This document shows, in pieces, positions 27,661 through 36,905 of a stretch of 64,000 nucleotides of DNA. The position numbers were made by a program, and so were the translations under genes. The number at the start of each line of letters is the position of its first letter. Within the stretch, counting starts at the first letter, position 1. The notes below the pieces were generated by a model. The model was given only the letters and a program-made list of their open reading frames with translations, did no database searches and was not told where the DNA came from. Source of the DNA: Psychrosphaera aestuarii (GTDB taxonomy: Bacteria > Pseudomonadota > Gammaproteobacteria > Enterobacterales > Alteromonadaceae); NCBI RefSeq assembly GCF_017948405.1, contig NZ_CP072844.1, positions 682,001 to 746,000 of the forward strand, in the 5' to 3' direction.

Positions 27661-28533
27661 ATGTTTCGAATTGGTTTATTTATCATTTCAAATATAGCAA
27701 TCATGGCATTGCTAGGCTTAACGTTCCGTCTGTTTGGTTTAGAGGGATTGCTGGCACAAAATGGTGTAGATTTAAACCTACAGGCTTTGCTCGTATACGC
27801 TGCGGTACTTGGCTTTTCTGGCTCAATTATTTCTTTGTTATTGTCTAAAATGTTGGCAAAACGCTCAATGCGAGTCGAGCTTATAACTCGCCCTCAAACA
27901 CAGCAAGAACGCTGGTTGGTCAGTACGGTTGAGCGACAAGCAAAACAAATGAAAATAGGAATGCCAGAAGTCGGCATTTTCCCAAGTCGCGATCCAAATG
28001 CGTTTGCAACTGGTTGGAATCGTAATAATGCCTTAGTTGCGGTAAGCCTTGGCTTATTAGAACAAATGACTCAAGACGAAGTAGAGGCTGTACTTGCTCA
28101 TGAGGTGAGTCATATAGCAAATGGCGATATGGTAACCATGACTTTGTTGCAGGGGGTGATGAATACCTTTGTGGTGTTTTTGTCACGAGTGATTGGTCAC
28201 GTTGTCGACCGAGTTGTGTTTAAAGTTGAACGCGGACATGGACCAGCGTTTTGGATAGTGTCTATTGTCGCTGAGCTTATTTTAGGTGTGTTGGCAATGA
28301 TTATTACCATGTGGTTCTCTCGCTATCGTGAGTTTCGTGCTGATGCGGGTGCCGCGTCGATAGTTGGCAAACAAAAAATGATTGCGGCATTACAACGTTT
28401 ACAAAGCCATAAAGGTGAGCCTGCGGTACCGGATGAAATGGCAGCGTTTGCAATTAATGCGGGACGAGTGCATGCCTTATTTTCCAGCCATCCGCCGCTT
28501 GAGAAACGCATTGAGGCATTAAAAAACAGCTAG
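27661..28533 (+). CDS. htpX: Membrane zinc metalloprotease HtpX
   Basis: 290 residues, the usual length. It is a heat-shock protease of the inner membrane that degrades damaged membrane proteins. Two N-terminal membrane helices, the zinc motif HEVSH (147-151) in VLAHEVSHIANGD, two more helices and the third ligand region in YREFRADAGAA are all present. The ribosome site AGGAAA precedes the ATG. A strong terminator follows. Confidence 0.96.
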   Translation: MFRIGLFIISNIAIMALLGLTFRLFGLEGLLAQNGVDLNLQALLVYAAVLGFSGSIISLLLSKMLAKRSMRVELITRPQTQQERWLVSTVERQAKQMKIGMPEVGIFPSRDPNAFATGWNRNNALVAVSLGLLEQMTQDEVEAVLAHEVSHIANGDMVTMTLLQGVMNTFVVFLSRVIGHVVDRVVFKVERGHGPAFWIVSIVAELILGVLAMIITMWFSRYREFRADAGAASIVGKQKMIAALQRLQSHKGEPAVPDEMAAFAINAGRVHALFSSHPPLEKRIEALKNS

Positions 28534-28543
28534 CATGGCAATA

Positions 28544-28575
28544 AAAAAGCTAACTAATTACTTAGTTAGCTTTTT
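28544..28575 (+). terminator. Strong rho-independent terminator after htpX
   Basis: AAAAAGCTAACTAA (28544-28557) pairs fully with TTAGTTAGCTTTTT (28562-28575) around a four-base loop. Confidence 0.92.
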
Positions 28576-28642
28576 AGTTTAGACGTTTAAGTCTTCACTT
28601 ATAGAGTCGTTGTAAAAAGGCTGTGTGTTTATTCACAACAAG

Positions 28643-29275
28643 CTATTTAGCAACCATAAAACCATTCAAGAAGTTATCGATCTCATCTTGGTAGTCTTTA
28701 ACTAAATTTGCACCTGTGTAGGTTAGGTATTGCGTTACGCCAGCATCATTTGAGTGGTAGTAACCAAGGTATCTAAACTTAACGCCTTGGATAGTGCCTT
28801 CCATTTCTAAATAAATCACTTTATTGCCGTTAACCATGCGGTATTCTTTTTTTACAATACGCGTGTCTGGCGCAGCATCTTTGGCATTTTCCAGCGCTTG
28901 ATCTGCCAATGAGTCTAAGTTCATTGCAAGACGTTCAGTAATGGCCATTGCGTATAAGTCTTCACCTTTTAGCTGAAACGTATACTCAGAAGGCGCGTTA
29001 CCATCTTGGTTTTTTTCAAACTTCCACTTTTTAGGGTTTATCCAAAAGTTTGCATCGGTTTTGCCACTTTTGATTTTAAAGCTGGCACTGTCTGGTTTAG
29101 TAAATGTGCCCGGATTCATTTGTAGCTCAGCCTCAGACTGAGGTATGGCACTTTCATAAACCCATGTGCCATCGTCGTTAAGAATAACCACGTCGCCATT
29201 TTCCGTGACGGCTTTTTTACCTGCAACAGCAAAGGTACTAAATAAAACTAACGCTAAAATAACAAAATATTTCAT
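28643..29275 (-). CDS. Exported protein of unknown function with a DGTW motif
   Basis: 210 residues with a signal peptide (MKYFVILALVLFSTFAVA). The mature N-terminus KKAVTENGDVVILNDDGTWVYE is a short motif shared by several exported proteins of marine gammaproteobacteria. A larger domain follows (DANFWINPKKWKFEK, then YLGYYHSNDAGVTQYLTYTG). I cannot name the family. It is convergent with htpX. Confidence 0.75.
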   Translation of the reverse strand: MKYFVILALVLFSTFAVAGKKAVTENGDVVILNDDGTWVYESAIPQSEAELQMNPGTFTKPDSASFKIKSGKTDANFWINPKKWKFEKNQDGNAPSEYTFQLKGEDLYAMAITERLAMNLDSLADQALENAKDAAPDTRIVKKEYRMVNGNKVIYLEMEGTIQGVKFRYLGYYHSNDAGVTQYLTYTGANLVKDYQDEIDNFLNGFMVAK

Positions 29276-29475
29276 TTTATTTCCTTATAAGTAGGCCAAT
29301 CACTCTGATTGACTTTGCTGGGTAGTGAACAATAAGTTCATTATAAAATCAAGACGTAACATGTGTTTGGTTCGCCGCAATTGGTCGAACAATTCCGTTT
29401 GACTGTCTTTTTTGCTTAAAAAGTAAATTCGACAATGTATGACAATGTTAAGTTTACATTCAGGGAGAGCAAAAT

Positions 29476-29897
29476 ATGCAGGTGTTTATTTATAACGCGA
29501 GTTTAACGTCAACAGGAACTAGGGCATTGTTGTTAACACCTGTTTTCATCATGATCTTGTTTTTTCCTCAACTCAAAAGTTAGACACCAAGTCACAACCA
29601 TTTGCATTGCAGTGGGCCTTTGTCCACTTACCGCCGATAGCTTTTTTAGATAAAGAAGGCAGAGCGCAAGGTGAGTTAGCCGAGCTTATGAATAAGGTAA
29701 GCGAACTAAGTGGCGTGCCTTATGAAGCATTTGAGTTTCCAAACATAAGAGCAATCTCCAACCTTAATCGTCATCAATTAAACTTTTCTATTGGCGTCAA
29801 AACATTAGTTAATCAAGTTGATGATTTGTCTGGCAAGCGACTAGAAACCGCATTTTTGGATTACCAAACCAAAGATTTAGACTCTCTCAAGAAATAA
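29476..29897 (+). pseudogene. Decayed periplasmic solute-binding-protein gene
   Basis: An ATG at 29476 opens a signal-peptide-like reading that stops at 29578-29580. The next frame continues the protein: LVFSSTQKLDTKSQPFALQW, then AFVHLPPIAFLDKEGRAQGELAELM and NFSIGVKTLVNQVDD, the start of an SBP_bac_3-type amino-acid-binding fold. One more T in the run at 29561-29565 would join the frames. The product then jumps to LSGKRLETAF and ends at residue 96 of the downstream reading, far short of the usual 230-260 residues, so an internal stretch is also missing. It is not functional as it stands. Confidence 0.75.
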
Positions 29898-29994
29898 CCC
29901 ATCGTAAGATAGCCCGCAGTTGTCTCATCTTTATTGTGTTGTTTGATTAAAAATAATACAACCATTGCAGCAAACAAAATAAAAGGGAATCAAT

Positions 29995-31908
29995 ATGCGA
30001 GCGTTCACCACTCGACTAGTCATTTTTTGTCTATTAGTCTCAAGTGCCATGGTTACGACCTCTGTGGCCTATGCAGCAGATAAAGCCAATCCTCGCGCGG
30101 ACTATATTCGCGCAAACTACACTAAGTATGAATACCAAATTCCAATGCGCGATGGCATTAAGTTGTTTACTTCGGTTTATATACCAAACGACGACTCTCA
30201 ATCTTATCCAATGATGTTCCAACGTACCCCGTATCGTGTTGCGCCATATGGCGCTGATAACTACAAAACCTCATTGGGGCCAAGTGAGTCGTTTGAAAAA
30301 GAGAAGTTTATTTTTGTATTTCAAGACGTGCGCGGGAAGTACATGTCGGAAGGCGAATTTGTTAATATGCGACCGCAAGATGCCTACAAACGCGGAAAAG
30401 GCGCCACCGATGATGCTACTGATACCTACGACAGTATTGATTGGTTAGTTAAGAACATACCGACGAATAACGGTAAAGTGGGGATGTGGGGAACCTCTTA
30501 TCCTGGTTACTACACGTCAGTTGCCTCAATTAACAGTCACCCAGCGTTAAAAGCAATATCGCCACAAGCGCCTATCGCAGACTGGTTTTTTGATGACTTT
30601 CACCGTAATGGGGCCTTTGTGACGCCAATGGCGTTTATCTTTTTTGACAGCTTTGATAAAAAACGAGCAGGCCCACAAGCACATAACGAAAAACGGATGG
30701 ACTCAGTAACACCAGACGGCTATCAGTTTTTTAAAGAGCTAGGCCCATTGAGCAATGTCAATAAAAAGTATTTTAACGGCACGCGTCCCTTCTGGAACGA
30801 GTTAACGGAACATCCAAATTATGATGATTATTGGAAAGCGCGTGACGTACTGCAGCATTTGGGTAATACCAAACCTGCTACCTTAGTTGTTGGTGGTTGG
30901 TACGATACAGAAGATTTATACGGTCCACTTTATACTTATCAAACCATGTCGGATAACAATAAAAAAGACCATATCAAACTGGTGATGGGGCCTTGGTATC
31001 ATGGTCAGTGGAACAGTCGTTCTGGCGGTTCTAAGCTAGGCGAAGCCAACTTTGGTTTTGATACCAGCAAATGGTTTCAAGAGGAAATTCAGCTGCCGTT
31101 TTTTAAAGAGCACTTAAAAGGCAACGCGTCGAACTCGACAAATAGTAAACAAGCTAAGGCATCGAATATCGCCACTGCGACTATTTTTGAAACGGGCAGT
31201 AATCGTTGGAGAAAGTTTGATGTTTGGCCGCCAAAAGAAGCCAAAGCTCAAACCTTATACTTAAGTGGCAATGAGTCTCTTAGTGCAAACAAGAGTGACT
31301 CTGGTGCAAGCGAATACATTAGCGATCCAAACAAACCGGTTCCACATTCTGCAAAAATAAGCCGTGGTTGGGACCGTCCTTACATGGTTGAAGATCAGCG
31401 CTTTGCAGCGCGCCGCCCTGACGTTTTAGTGTTTGAAACCGAAGTGTTGGATAACGACTTAACGTTAAGTGGTGCCATTGATTTAGACTTATGGTTTTCA
31501 ACCACGCAATCGGCCGCCGATATTGTGGTGAAGCTGGTGGACGTAAAGCCAGGCAAAGATGAGACAAACAATAGAGTGGATCGTGCAACGGGCAATCGTC
31601 ACGAGCTCGTTAGGTGGGGCGTGATTCGTGGGCGTTTTAGAGACAGCATGAGCGAACCAAAACCGTTTAAACCTAATACGCCAACACAGGTGAAGTTTGA
31701 ACTTTATGATGTGCTGCATACCTTTAAGCGTGGCCACAAGCTGCAAATTCAAATACAAAGCAGCATGTTCCCGTTTATCGACATCAATCCTCAGAAATAC
31801 GTAGATAATATTTTTGAAGCGAAAGAAAGTGATTTCAAGCGTGCCTTCCACAAAATTTATCACACCAAAAAATACCCAAGTGCGATTAAATTTAAAACCT
31901 TAAATTAG
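29995..31908 (+). CDS. Exported CocE/NonD-family hydrolase (X-Pro dipeptidyl-peptidase-like)
   Basis: 637 residues with a signal peptide (cleavage after AYA, about residue 27). The alpha/beta-hydrolase triad is visible: nucleophile Ser168 in MWGTSYPGY, Asp304 in VGGWYDTEDLYG and His336 in GPWYHGQW. The C-terminal half is the jelly-roll domain of the X-Pro peptidase/cocaine esterase family (DLTLSGAIDLDLWFST, GHKLQIQIQSS). It acts on esters or proline peptides outside the cytoplasm; the natural substrate is unknown. A strong terminator follows. Confidence 0.9.
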   Translation: MRAFTTRLVIFCLLVSSAMVTTSVAYAADKANPRADYIRANYTKYEYQIPMRDGIKLFTSVYIPNDDSQSYPMMFQRTPYRVAPYGADNYKTSLGPSESFEKEKFIFVFQDVRGKYMSEGEFVNMRPQDAYKRGKGATDDATDTYDSIDWLVKNIPTNNGKVGMWGTSYPGYYTSVASINSHPALKAISPQAPIADWFFDDFHRNGAFVTPMAFIFFDSFDKKRAGPQAHNEKRMDSVTPDGYQFFKELGPLSNVNKKYFNGTRPFWNELTEHPNYDDYWKARDVLQHLGNTKPATLVVGGWYDTEDLYGPLYTYQTMSDNNKKDHIKLVMGPWYHGQWNSRSGGSKLGEANFGFDTSKWFQEEIQLPFFKEHLKGNASNSTNSKQAKASNIATATIFETGSNRWRKFDVWPPKEAKAQTLYLSGNESLSANKSDSGASEYISDPNKPVPHSAKISRGWDRPYMVEDQRFAARRPDVLVFETEVLDNDLTLSGAIDLDLWFSTTQSAADIVVKLVDVKPGKDETNNRVDRATGNRHELVRWGVIRGRFRDSMSEPKPFKPNTPTQVKFELYDVLHTFKRGHKLQIQIQSSMFPFIDINPQKYVDNIFEAKESDFKRAFHKIYHTKKYPSAIKFKTLN

Positions 31909-31971
31909 AAGGTAAAGATTGGAAGGTAAATATTAGAAGTTTTTGAATTAAATTTTTGGTCAGAAAAAGCG

Positions 31972-32007
31972 CCGACATCTGATAATTTATGGATGTCGGT
32001 TTTTTTA
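31972..32007 (+). terminator. Rho-independent terminator after the CocE-family gene
   Basis: CCGACATC (31972-31979) pairs with GATGTCGG (31992-31999), followed by a run of T to 32007. Confidence 0.88.
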
Positions 32008-32149
32008 AATAACATATATATATTAGCCATTTAGTTTCCCCTAAAAAAAGCTCACTCCAAATTAGTATTTCTTTGATTTATAAACTAGGTTTTATTAATC
32101 GGTTTATTTTTGTACACAATCGTGAGAAAAATCATTAGGGAATGAAGTC

Positions 32150-34465
32150 ATGGCAAATACAACAAAGTCGGGCGGCAAGTCGCCAAAAATAGAACCTACT
32201 CTAGATCAAACTAATTCAAACACTAGCCTGTCTGAGGATGCTGTTTTAGAGAGAGAGGACGCCATTGAAGCGGATGTAAAAACGCAAGTTGAAAGCAATG
32301 CTGTTGTTGCAAAATCACCAGGCGACTATAAGTATTTCACGGAAGATGACTTAAACAAAATTCTTCAAAACTTAGATGTATTGCGTGGCGACGTTTTACC
32401 TAAGCCGGTTGTGGCTGAAAACGCCGAGCCCGTTGAGACTAATTTCCCTTCTGTTTGTTTAATAGGGCTTGGTCGCTGTGGGTCTAACATTGCGTTAGAC
32501 GTGGCTACCTTGGTGCATAACGCTCGGGTATTTTACCTTAATGACTTTCACGATGCAGAAGACAAACACAAAGAAAAAAACCGCAAAGCACTTAACTGGA
32601 TACAGCGCAGTTTAAAAATTCAACCAGAAGAAGATTTACAGCCGGTATTTTTAATTGAGCCTCTGGTGATGTTGGGCGATTTAGATAAAGACATTCGTGG
32701 TCGAATTCAGTTTTCGGCTAAAAACGGTGGCATTAACTTTTTAAACGAATATACCAAATTAAAGATCATGGACTTGTCAGAAGTTCATGCAGGCGGTGCT
32801 GGTAACGCGCCAATTTTAGGCCAGTACTTAGCTAAAGTAATTTTAAATAAAGAAACGGAAAAATTTAGCAACGAAGACTGGAAGTTCATTCATTCTTACC
32901 TTATTGATTCTTGCGGTATTAAAGCCAACCAATCACGTTTGTACTTTTACATATTCAGTGCGGGAGGCGGTACCGGCTCGGGTATGGCATCTGAATTTGG
33001 ACTTGCGCAGCAATACTCTTACATGAGTAAAACCTTTGATATTCGTACCGAACAAGAAATGCAGGCGCACAACCAGTCCTTTGTATTTGAACCAATATTT
33101 ACCAGCGGTATTTGTATATTGCCTAACATTACTCATCGTACAGTTGAAATGTCGGAAGCCTTACACATCAATGCGGGGCGACTGTTATGTAAATACTTGT
33201 CGGAAGAGTGGAATTTTTCTTACAGCATGGATAATGACGGCAGTGACTCGGACAGCATTAAAAAGCGTATTCGTCCTTGGAATGCCATGATGTTGATCTC
33301 TAATGACATTATGCGTTACGCCGAAGAAACCGACGATTCAAATATTGGCGAAAATGACAATGGTCAGTTTATTGATGTCAACGCTATGGAGAAACATGCT
33401 AACCAATACATTAGTCAGCAAATATTTAATATCTTAACGGCACAAGCCGTGACTACGGATTACGATGAAAATTATTTTAGACGTGCCGGAATCGACATAG
33501 GCGAGACGATACGTTTAGACGCTAACGACTTATTTATGAGTCTGGCGGGACCTATTGCGGTGGCTTATGCGGAGTCGGTCGTGCGAGTGCGCGATTCCCA
33601 TGAAGGAAGAGTGGGCTTTTTTGATAAATCGAGTGAAGAGCTCGACATTGATGATTTGTTTTATCGCTCAATTGATTTACCGCACTTTAATAAACAGACT
33701 ACAGCAATCGAGGGTATTAGCCTGTTGCCTGTAGAGTCAGAGCGTTATAAAAGCTCACTTAAAAAGTATCGTGAAAGTGGTTATGATGCGAAACATTTAA
33801 AAGATTTACACTTCTTCAAAAACTGTTCGTCAGTGGTGTCCATTGTATCTTTACCGAAAGACTATAAATTGTCGTATATGGATTTGAACAAGCTGAAACT
33901 GCATCTAAATAGCTTGTTCCCGAATACCACGCTTAAACGCTTTGCATTGGTTATTGGTGCGTCGGCTAATTTGTCGTTAACTACGTTAGTAGCTAAAAGC
34001 CCGTGTTTAAGTGACGACTTCTTAACCCTCATTGTTTCGTACATTAAACGTTGTTTTGCAAAAGAAAACTTTGCCTTTGATGAAACCTTAGACAAAGCCA
34101 TAATCGAATTTATCACCGCGCCAGAGTTTGACGAAGCTAAGTTAGAAGGCATGTTAGAAGAGTTTGAAAATCCAGCTAAGATTCTAGATACCAACTGGTT
34201 TGCCATCAAACCTATGTACGAGAAAAAGTATCGTGAGCTCATTCACGACGAAAGTAAGTTCACTTCAATAAACGACATTCGACTCAGCATCACCAGTGTC
34301 AAACAGGCGATTTACTATTTACGTAAAATCTACCGCCACCGCATTGGCAAAACAAACGTTGTGTCGCTTAACAATGTGTCTATGTTTGATGCCGACCCCG
34401 CGCCAGAAAGCAGCGCTCAAGCTGAAAGCAGCGCACCAGCAGGAAAAGGTAAGTCGAAAAAGTAG
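32150..34465 (+). CDS. Large FtsZ/tubulin-superfamily GTPase-like protein, uncharacterised
   Basis: 771 residues. An acidic, disordered N-terminus (1-95) is followed by a Rossmann-like start CLIGLGRCGSNIALDV (103-118) and the tubulin/FtsZ signature loop SAGGGTGSG (270-278), the T4 phosphate-binding motif. Further on, RLDANDLFM (455-463) lines up with the FtsZ T7 loop that supplies the catalytic aspartates (here Asp457 and Asp460). The spacing between motifs is much larger than in FtsZ, so there are big insertions. The C-terminus is a Ser/Ala- and Lys-rich tail (from about 745). Assignment to the superfamily is from motifs only. The cell almost certainly has its own ftsZ elsewhere. The gene stands alone with its own ribosome site (AGGGAATG) and terminator, just outside the yicC island. 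A cytoskeletal or membrane-shaping role is plausible, not shown. Confidence 0.75.
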   Translation: MANTTKSGGKSPKIEPTLDQTNSNTSLSEDAVLEREDAIEADVKTQVESNAVVAKSPGDYKYFTEDDLNKILQNLDVLRGDVLPKPVVAENAEPVETNFPSVCLIGLGRCGSNIALDVATLVHNARVFYLNDFHDAEDKHKEKNRKALNWIQRSLKIQPEEDLQPVFLIEPLVMLGDLDKDIRGRIQFSAKNGGINFLNEYTKLKIMDLSEVHAGGAGNAPILGQYLAKVILNKETEKFSNEDWKFIHSYLIDSCGIKANQSRLYFYIFSAGGGTGSGMASEFGLAQQYSYMSKTFDIRTEQEMQAHNQSFVFEPIFTSGICILPNITHRTVEMSEALHINAGRLLCKYLSEEWNFSYSMDNDGSDSDSIKKRIRPWNAMMLISNDIMRYAEETDDSNIGENDNGQFIDVNAMEKHANQYISQQIFNILTAQAVTTDYDENYFRRAGIDIGETIRLDANDLFMSLAGPIAVAYAESVVRVRDSHEGRVGFFDKSSEELDIDDLFYRSIDLPHFNKQTTAIEGISLLPVESERYKSSLKKYRESGYDAKHLKDLHFFKNCSSVVSIVSLPKDYKLSYMDLNKLKLHLNSLFPNTTLKRFALVIGASANLSLTTLVAKSPCLSDDFLTLIVSYIKRCFAKENFAFDETLDKAIIEFITAPEFDEAKLEGMLEEFENPAKILDTNWFAIKPMYEKKYRELIHDESKFTSINDIRLSITSVKQAIYYLRKIYRHRIGKTNVVSLNNVSMFDADPAPESSAQAESSAPAGKGKSKK

Positions 34466-34493
34466 GTTTAAATATGAGTGCTTAAATAGAAAG

Positions 34494-34519
34494 GCCCAGC
34501 ATGACTGGGCTCTTTTTAT
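34494..34519 (+). terminator. Rho-independent terminator after the FtsZ/tubulin-like gene
   Basis: GCCCAG (34494-34499) pairs with CTGGGC (34505-34510), followed by TCTTTTT. It ends 23 bases before the island's left attachment site. Confidence 0.85.
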
Positions 34520-34541
34520 ATGTGTTTAAACGTATTTGGGT

Positions 34542-34562
34542 TTATTCAATATTTTGGATCTG
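34542..34562 (-). repeat. Left attachment site (attL-like) of the yicC island
   Basis: On the plus strand it reads TTATTCAATATTTTGGATCT followed by G. On the minus strand it codes for QIQNIE and a TAA stop, the same ending as yicC at the other end of the island. The minus-strand frame stays open further upstream (KIKDLRSQIN before the shared ending) with only weak resemblance to YicC. Confidence 0.82.
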
Positions 34563-34633
34563 AATGTTGATTTGACTTCTCAAGTCCTTTATTTTGCTGT
34601 ATTTGTGTGTATTTTAGGTTTTCTAAATTTACA

Positions 34634-34643
34634 TTAGTAACCA
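34634..34643 (+). promoter_or_regulatory. Possible integrase arm-type site at the left end
   Basis: TTAGTAACCA matches the repeated sites beside the integrase gene (46967-47038) and lies 72 bases inside the left attachment site, where a second arm site would be expected. Confidence 0.4.
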
Positions 34644-34662
34644 TATTGGTTTGCCTTTGAGT

Positions 34663-35526
34663 TTAGGAAACTTTAGGTACTTCTTTATTTGGTTCAAACT
34701 TATCAACGAGTTGTTTGGCTCGGGTTTTCAAGTCTTCCAGCTTTTTGAGTTTTCTAAATATTTGAAGCACCTCTTCAACAATGTCGAATGCAATTAATAA
34801 GTCCTCTTCTTCAACACCATTGGAGTGCGTGCCTTCATTCCCAATAAGCCTGATTGCATGTAGGAGTTTGGTTTCAATAGGATACTCCTCAGATAGTTCC
34901 TTTAATTGTCTTGCCAAACTATTAGGTTTTGCTTTAAGTTCCAAGCAGAATGCTTCAACAGCCTTCCTTAGTTTGTGAGCAGAACCGTTGGTATCAAAAT
35001 GAAAATAACTGAATGCATTGTATAACTCTGACTTTATTGAGCTGGGGACTTCTTTGTCTAAATGGATAATAGGAATAGGTATGGAGAAATAATCTACTTT
35101 GTAGATATCTGCCTTCTTTTTTTCATTTTCGTTTTTATTAATATGTTTCTGTTTTAGACCTGAACATGAAATGTTCCCATCACAAGCGTCACACACTAAA
35201 AATGCATTAAACAGTTCAAATTTAATTTCTGGTGCATTTAGCTCTTGAAGCCCGATGAAAATACCGCTGACTATCCCCAAAACTGGGCTTGTCTCATATA
35301 TTTCTTTTACATTATTATGCTTAGCCTCCTGAGCAACCCGTTTACGTTGTTGCTCTAATTTGTAATGTCGAGAAGCGAGCTTTTTATAATTTTCAGTTAA
35401 TGGCCTAGTTTGGATCGAACTTTTGTCAAAATTAAGAGAGACAGAGTTGCAGAGAGGGCAGGGTAGATCTGGGTAATTTTCTATCTCTACAAAACCAAGA
35501 ATTGACTTCCATGTACTGCGATTCAC
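34663..35526 (-). CDS. DUF4145-domain protein of the restriction island
   Basis: 287 residues. The start is GTG with GGA upstream (MNRSTWKSILGF). A zinc-ribbon-like CPLC motif sits near residue 21 and a second cysteine pair lies in CDACDG near residue 112. The C-terminal DUF4145 part is clear: SSIKSELYNAFSYFHFDTNG, then AHKLRKAVEAFCLEL and the conserved ending with IRLIGNEGTHSNGVEEEDL. DUF4145 proteins are common beside restriction-modification genes, function unknown. It is the outermost cargo gene, next to the left attachment site and 29 bases after the PD-(D/E)XK gene. Confidence 0.8.
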   Translation of the reverse strand: MNRSTWKSILGFVEIENYPDLPCPLCNSVSLNFDKSSIQTRPLTENYKKLASRHYKLEQQRKRVAQEAKHNNVKEIYETSPVLGIVSGIFIGLQELNAPEIKFELFNAFLVCDACDGNISCSGLKQKHINKNENEKKKADIYKVDYFSIPIPIIHLDKEVPSSIKSELYNAFSYFHFDTNGSAHKLRKAVEAFCLELKAKPNSLARQLKELSEEYPIETKLLHAIRLIGNEGTHSNGVEEEDLLIAFDIVEEVLQIFRKLKKLEDLKTRAKQLVDKFEPNKEVPKVS

Positions 35527-35555
35527 ATTTGTTCCTTTTCTTTTTGTTGTTTCTA

Positions 35556-36578
35556 TTAATCTTTATGTAATTCAAAAGTAATTTGAGGGAAAGTCGTAGT
35601 CACCTTCTGTGCGAATTGAGCTGCACTTTCTTTTCCCCAATTTCGTGCAACGTAGTAATCTCGTCCGTTATAAGTAAGTTCAGGTTCACGTGATACACGG
35701 TATTTTCTGTATTTCTTATTTGTTTCAGTGACTTCAGATTCGAGTTTTATTAATTGAAAGGCACATGTAGTATCCTCTCTCAAAAACTTAAAGGCTTCGT
35801 CATCTATTAAGTTATTCTGACTTAGAGTTTTGACGGTACAATAACCTATATCAGCCTTCTTGATACGAGAGTGAACTACATCGCCGTTATAGCTGATAGA
35901 ATACAGGCTTCTGTCTTTTGTGCTTTCTCTTGATGCTCTCTCCTTTTGGCGTTTTTCACGGATCTTAACTTGGTAATCTTCAATTTCAGGAATAGGAATG
36001 ACTGATTGAATATCCAAGAGAATTTTACCATTACTTTCATATGGATGCATTCGTACACAGCGTATTGATAAGCCATAGTCATTTAACCACATGACCGTTG
36101 TTGTCAGCTCTCTAGAAAATTCAGCAGAGGCTAAAACGATTTTTACTTCCTGTGCAAATTCATCTTCGTCTTTTTCATCCCAGCCTAAAAATTCTAATAT
36201 CGATGATTCGGCATCTAAATCTATGTCATTTACTTTCAAGTAATCCGAATAGATATCAACTAAACGGTCAAACGTAAGTGTAGAAACCATTGCGGCATAA
36301 CGAACCGCTTGCAGTTCCATATGGCCGCCATCTTCTGTTCGCTTAAGTTCGATTACAACGATGTTTGCTTGTTTATCAATGCCTAGTAGATCGATACGTC
36401 TGCGACTTTCATCCCATTCGCCAAACTCTTCAGCAACAACTAAAGTGTCTGGCGAAATTATCTCAATTTGATGTTTTAGCAGACGTTGTAAATCTTCACG
36501 TTCTTTTAAACCTGATTCAGAGAAGGTGGTGCGTGAAATTGTTTTAATTTCGTTGTCTGTTACTTGGTAAATTGGCAT
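35556..36578 (-). CDS. PD-(D/E)XK nuclease-like protein
   Basis: 340 residues. The nuclease core is visible: Glu in VVAEEFGEW, RRIDLLGID (metal aspartate) and NIVVIELKR (the E-x-K pair), followed by HMELQAVRYAAMVS, as in the stand-alone nuclease-like proteins often annotated with DUF91- or DUF4268-type domains. The C-terminal part (YTISY-like to FELHKD) has beta-rich segments of unknown role. It lies on the same strand between hsdR and DUF4145, separated from hsdR by 327 bases, so it has its own promoter. A defence role is inferred from context. Confidence 0.78.
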   Translation of the reverse strand: MPIYQVTDNEIKTISRTTFSESGLKEREDLQRLLKHQIEIISPDTLVVAEEFGEWDESRRRIDLLGIDKQANIVVIELKRTEDGGHMELQAVRYAAMVSTLTFDRLVDIYSDYLKVNDIDLDAESSILEFLGWDEKDEDEFAQEVKIVLASAEFSRELTTTVMWLNDYGLSIRCVRMHPYESNGKILLDIQSVIPIPEIEDYQVKIREKRQKERASRESTKDRSLYSISYNGDVVHSRIKKADIGYCTVKTLSQNNLIDDEAFKFLREDTTCAFQLIKLESEVTETNKKYRKYRVSREPELTYNGRDYYVARNWGKESAAQFAQKVTTTFPQITFELHKD

Positions 36579-36905
36579 TATCCATGTACCTATTATTTCT
36601 TATAAACTTTATAAAACTAATTCGCAAAACCAATACATAATTATATCTAGTGTATGCTTTAATATTGTTAAGCAGAACTATGAATCGAACTACTAATCTA
36701 GATTCTTCTCAGCTGTTCTTGATGTCGCTTTTTCAGGCCGTACTGGCGAAATCATATCAAGGGAATCTTGTTTCGTTTATATTTGTAAACATTTAGATGT
36801 AATTGAAGCAAATTTATTTAACTTTTTTGTGCATTCGCTTCAGCATTTTGTTTACACTAATAACGAGGAATAGAATATTCTCCACCATCGTAGGTTAATT
36901 CCAAT
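36579..36905. other. Intergenic region between hsdR and the PD-(D/E)XK gene
   Basis: 327 AT-rich bases. I see no convincing gene, terminator or repeat. One 38-codon reading on the plus strand (36680-36796) lacks a ribosome site and was not called. The promoter of the PD-(D/E)XK gene should lie in the left part. Confidence 0.5.

Noticed and set aside
34500..34660. tRNA gene as the island's attachment site
   Set aside because: No cloverleaf is visible at either end. The repeat is the end of yicC.
36680..36796. 38-codon reading on the plus strand between hsdR and the PD-(D/E)XK gene
   Set aside because: No ribosome site and no recognisable motif, so I did not call it a gene.
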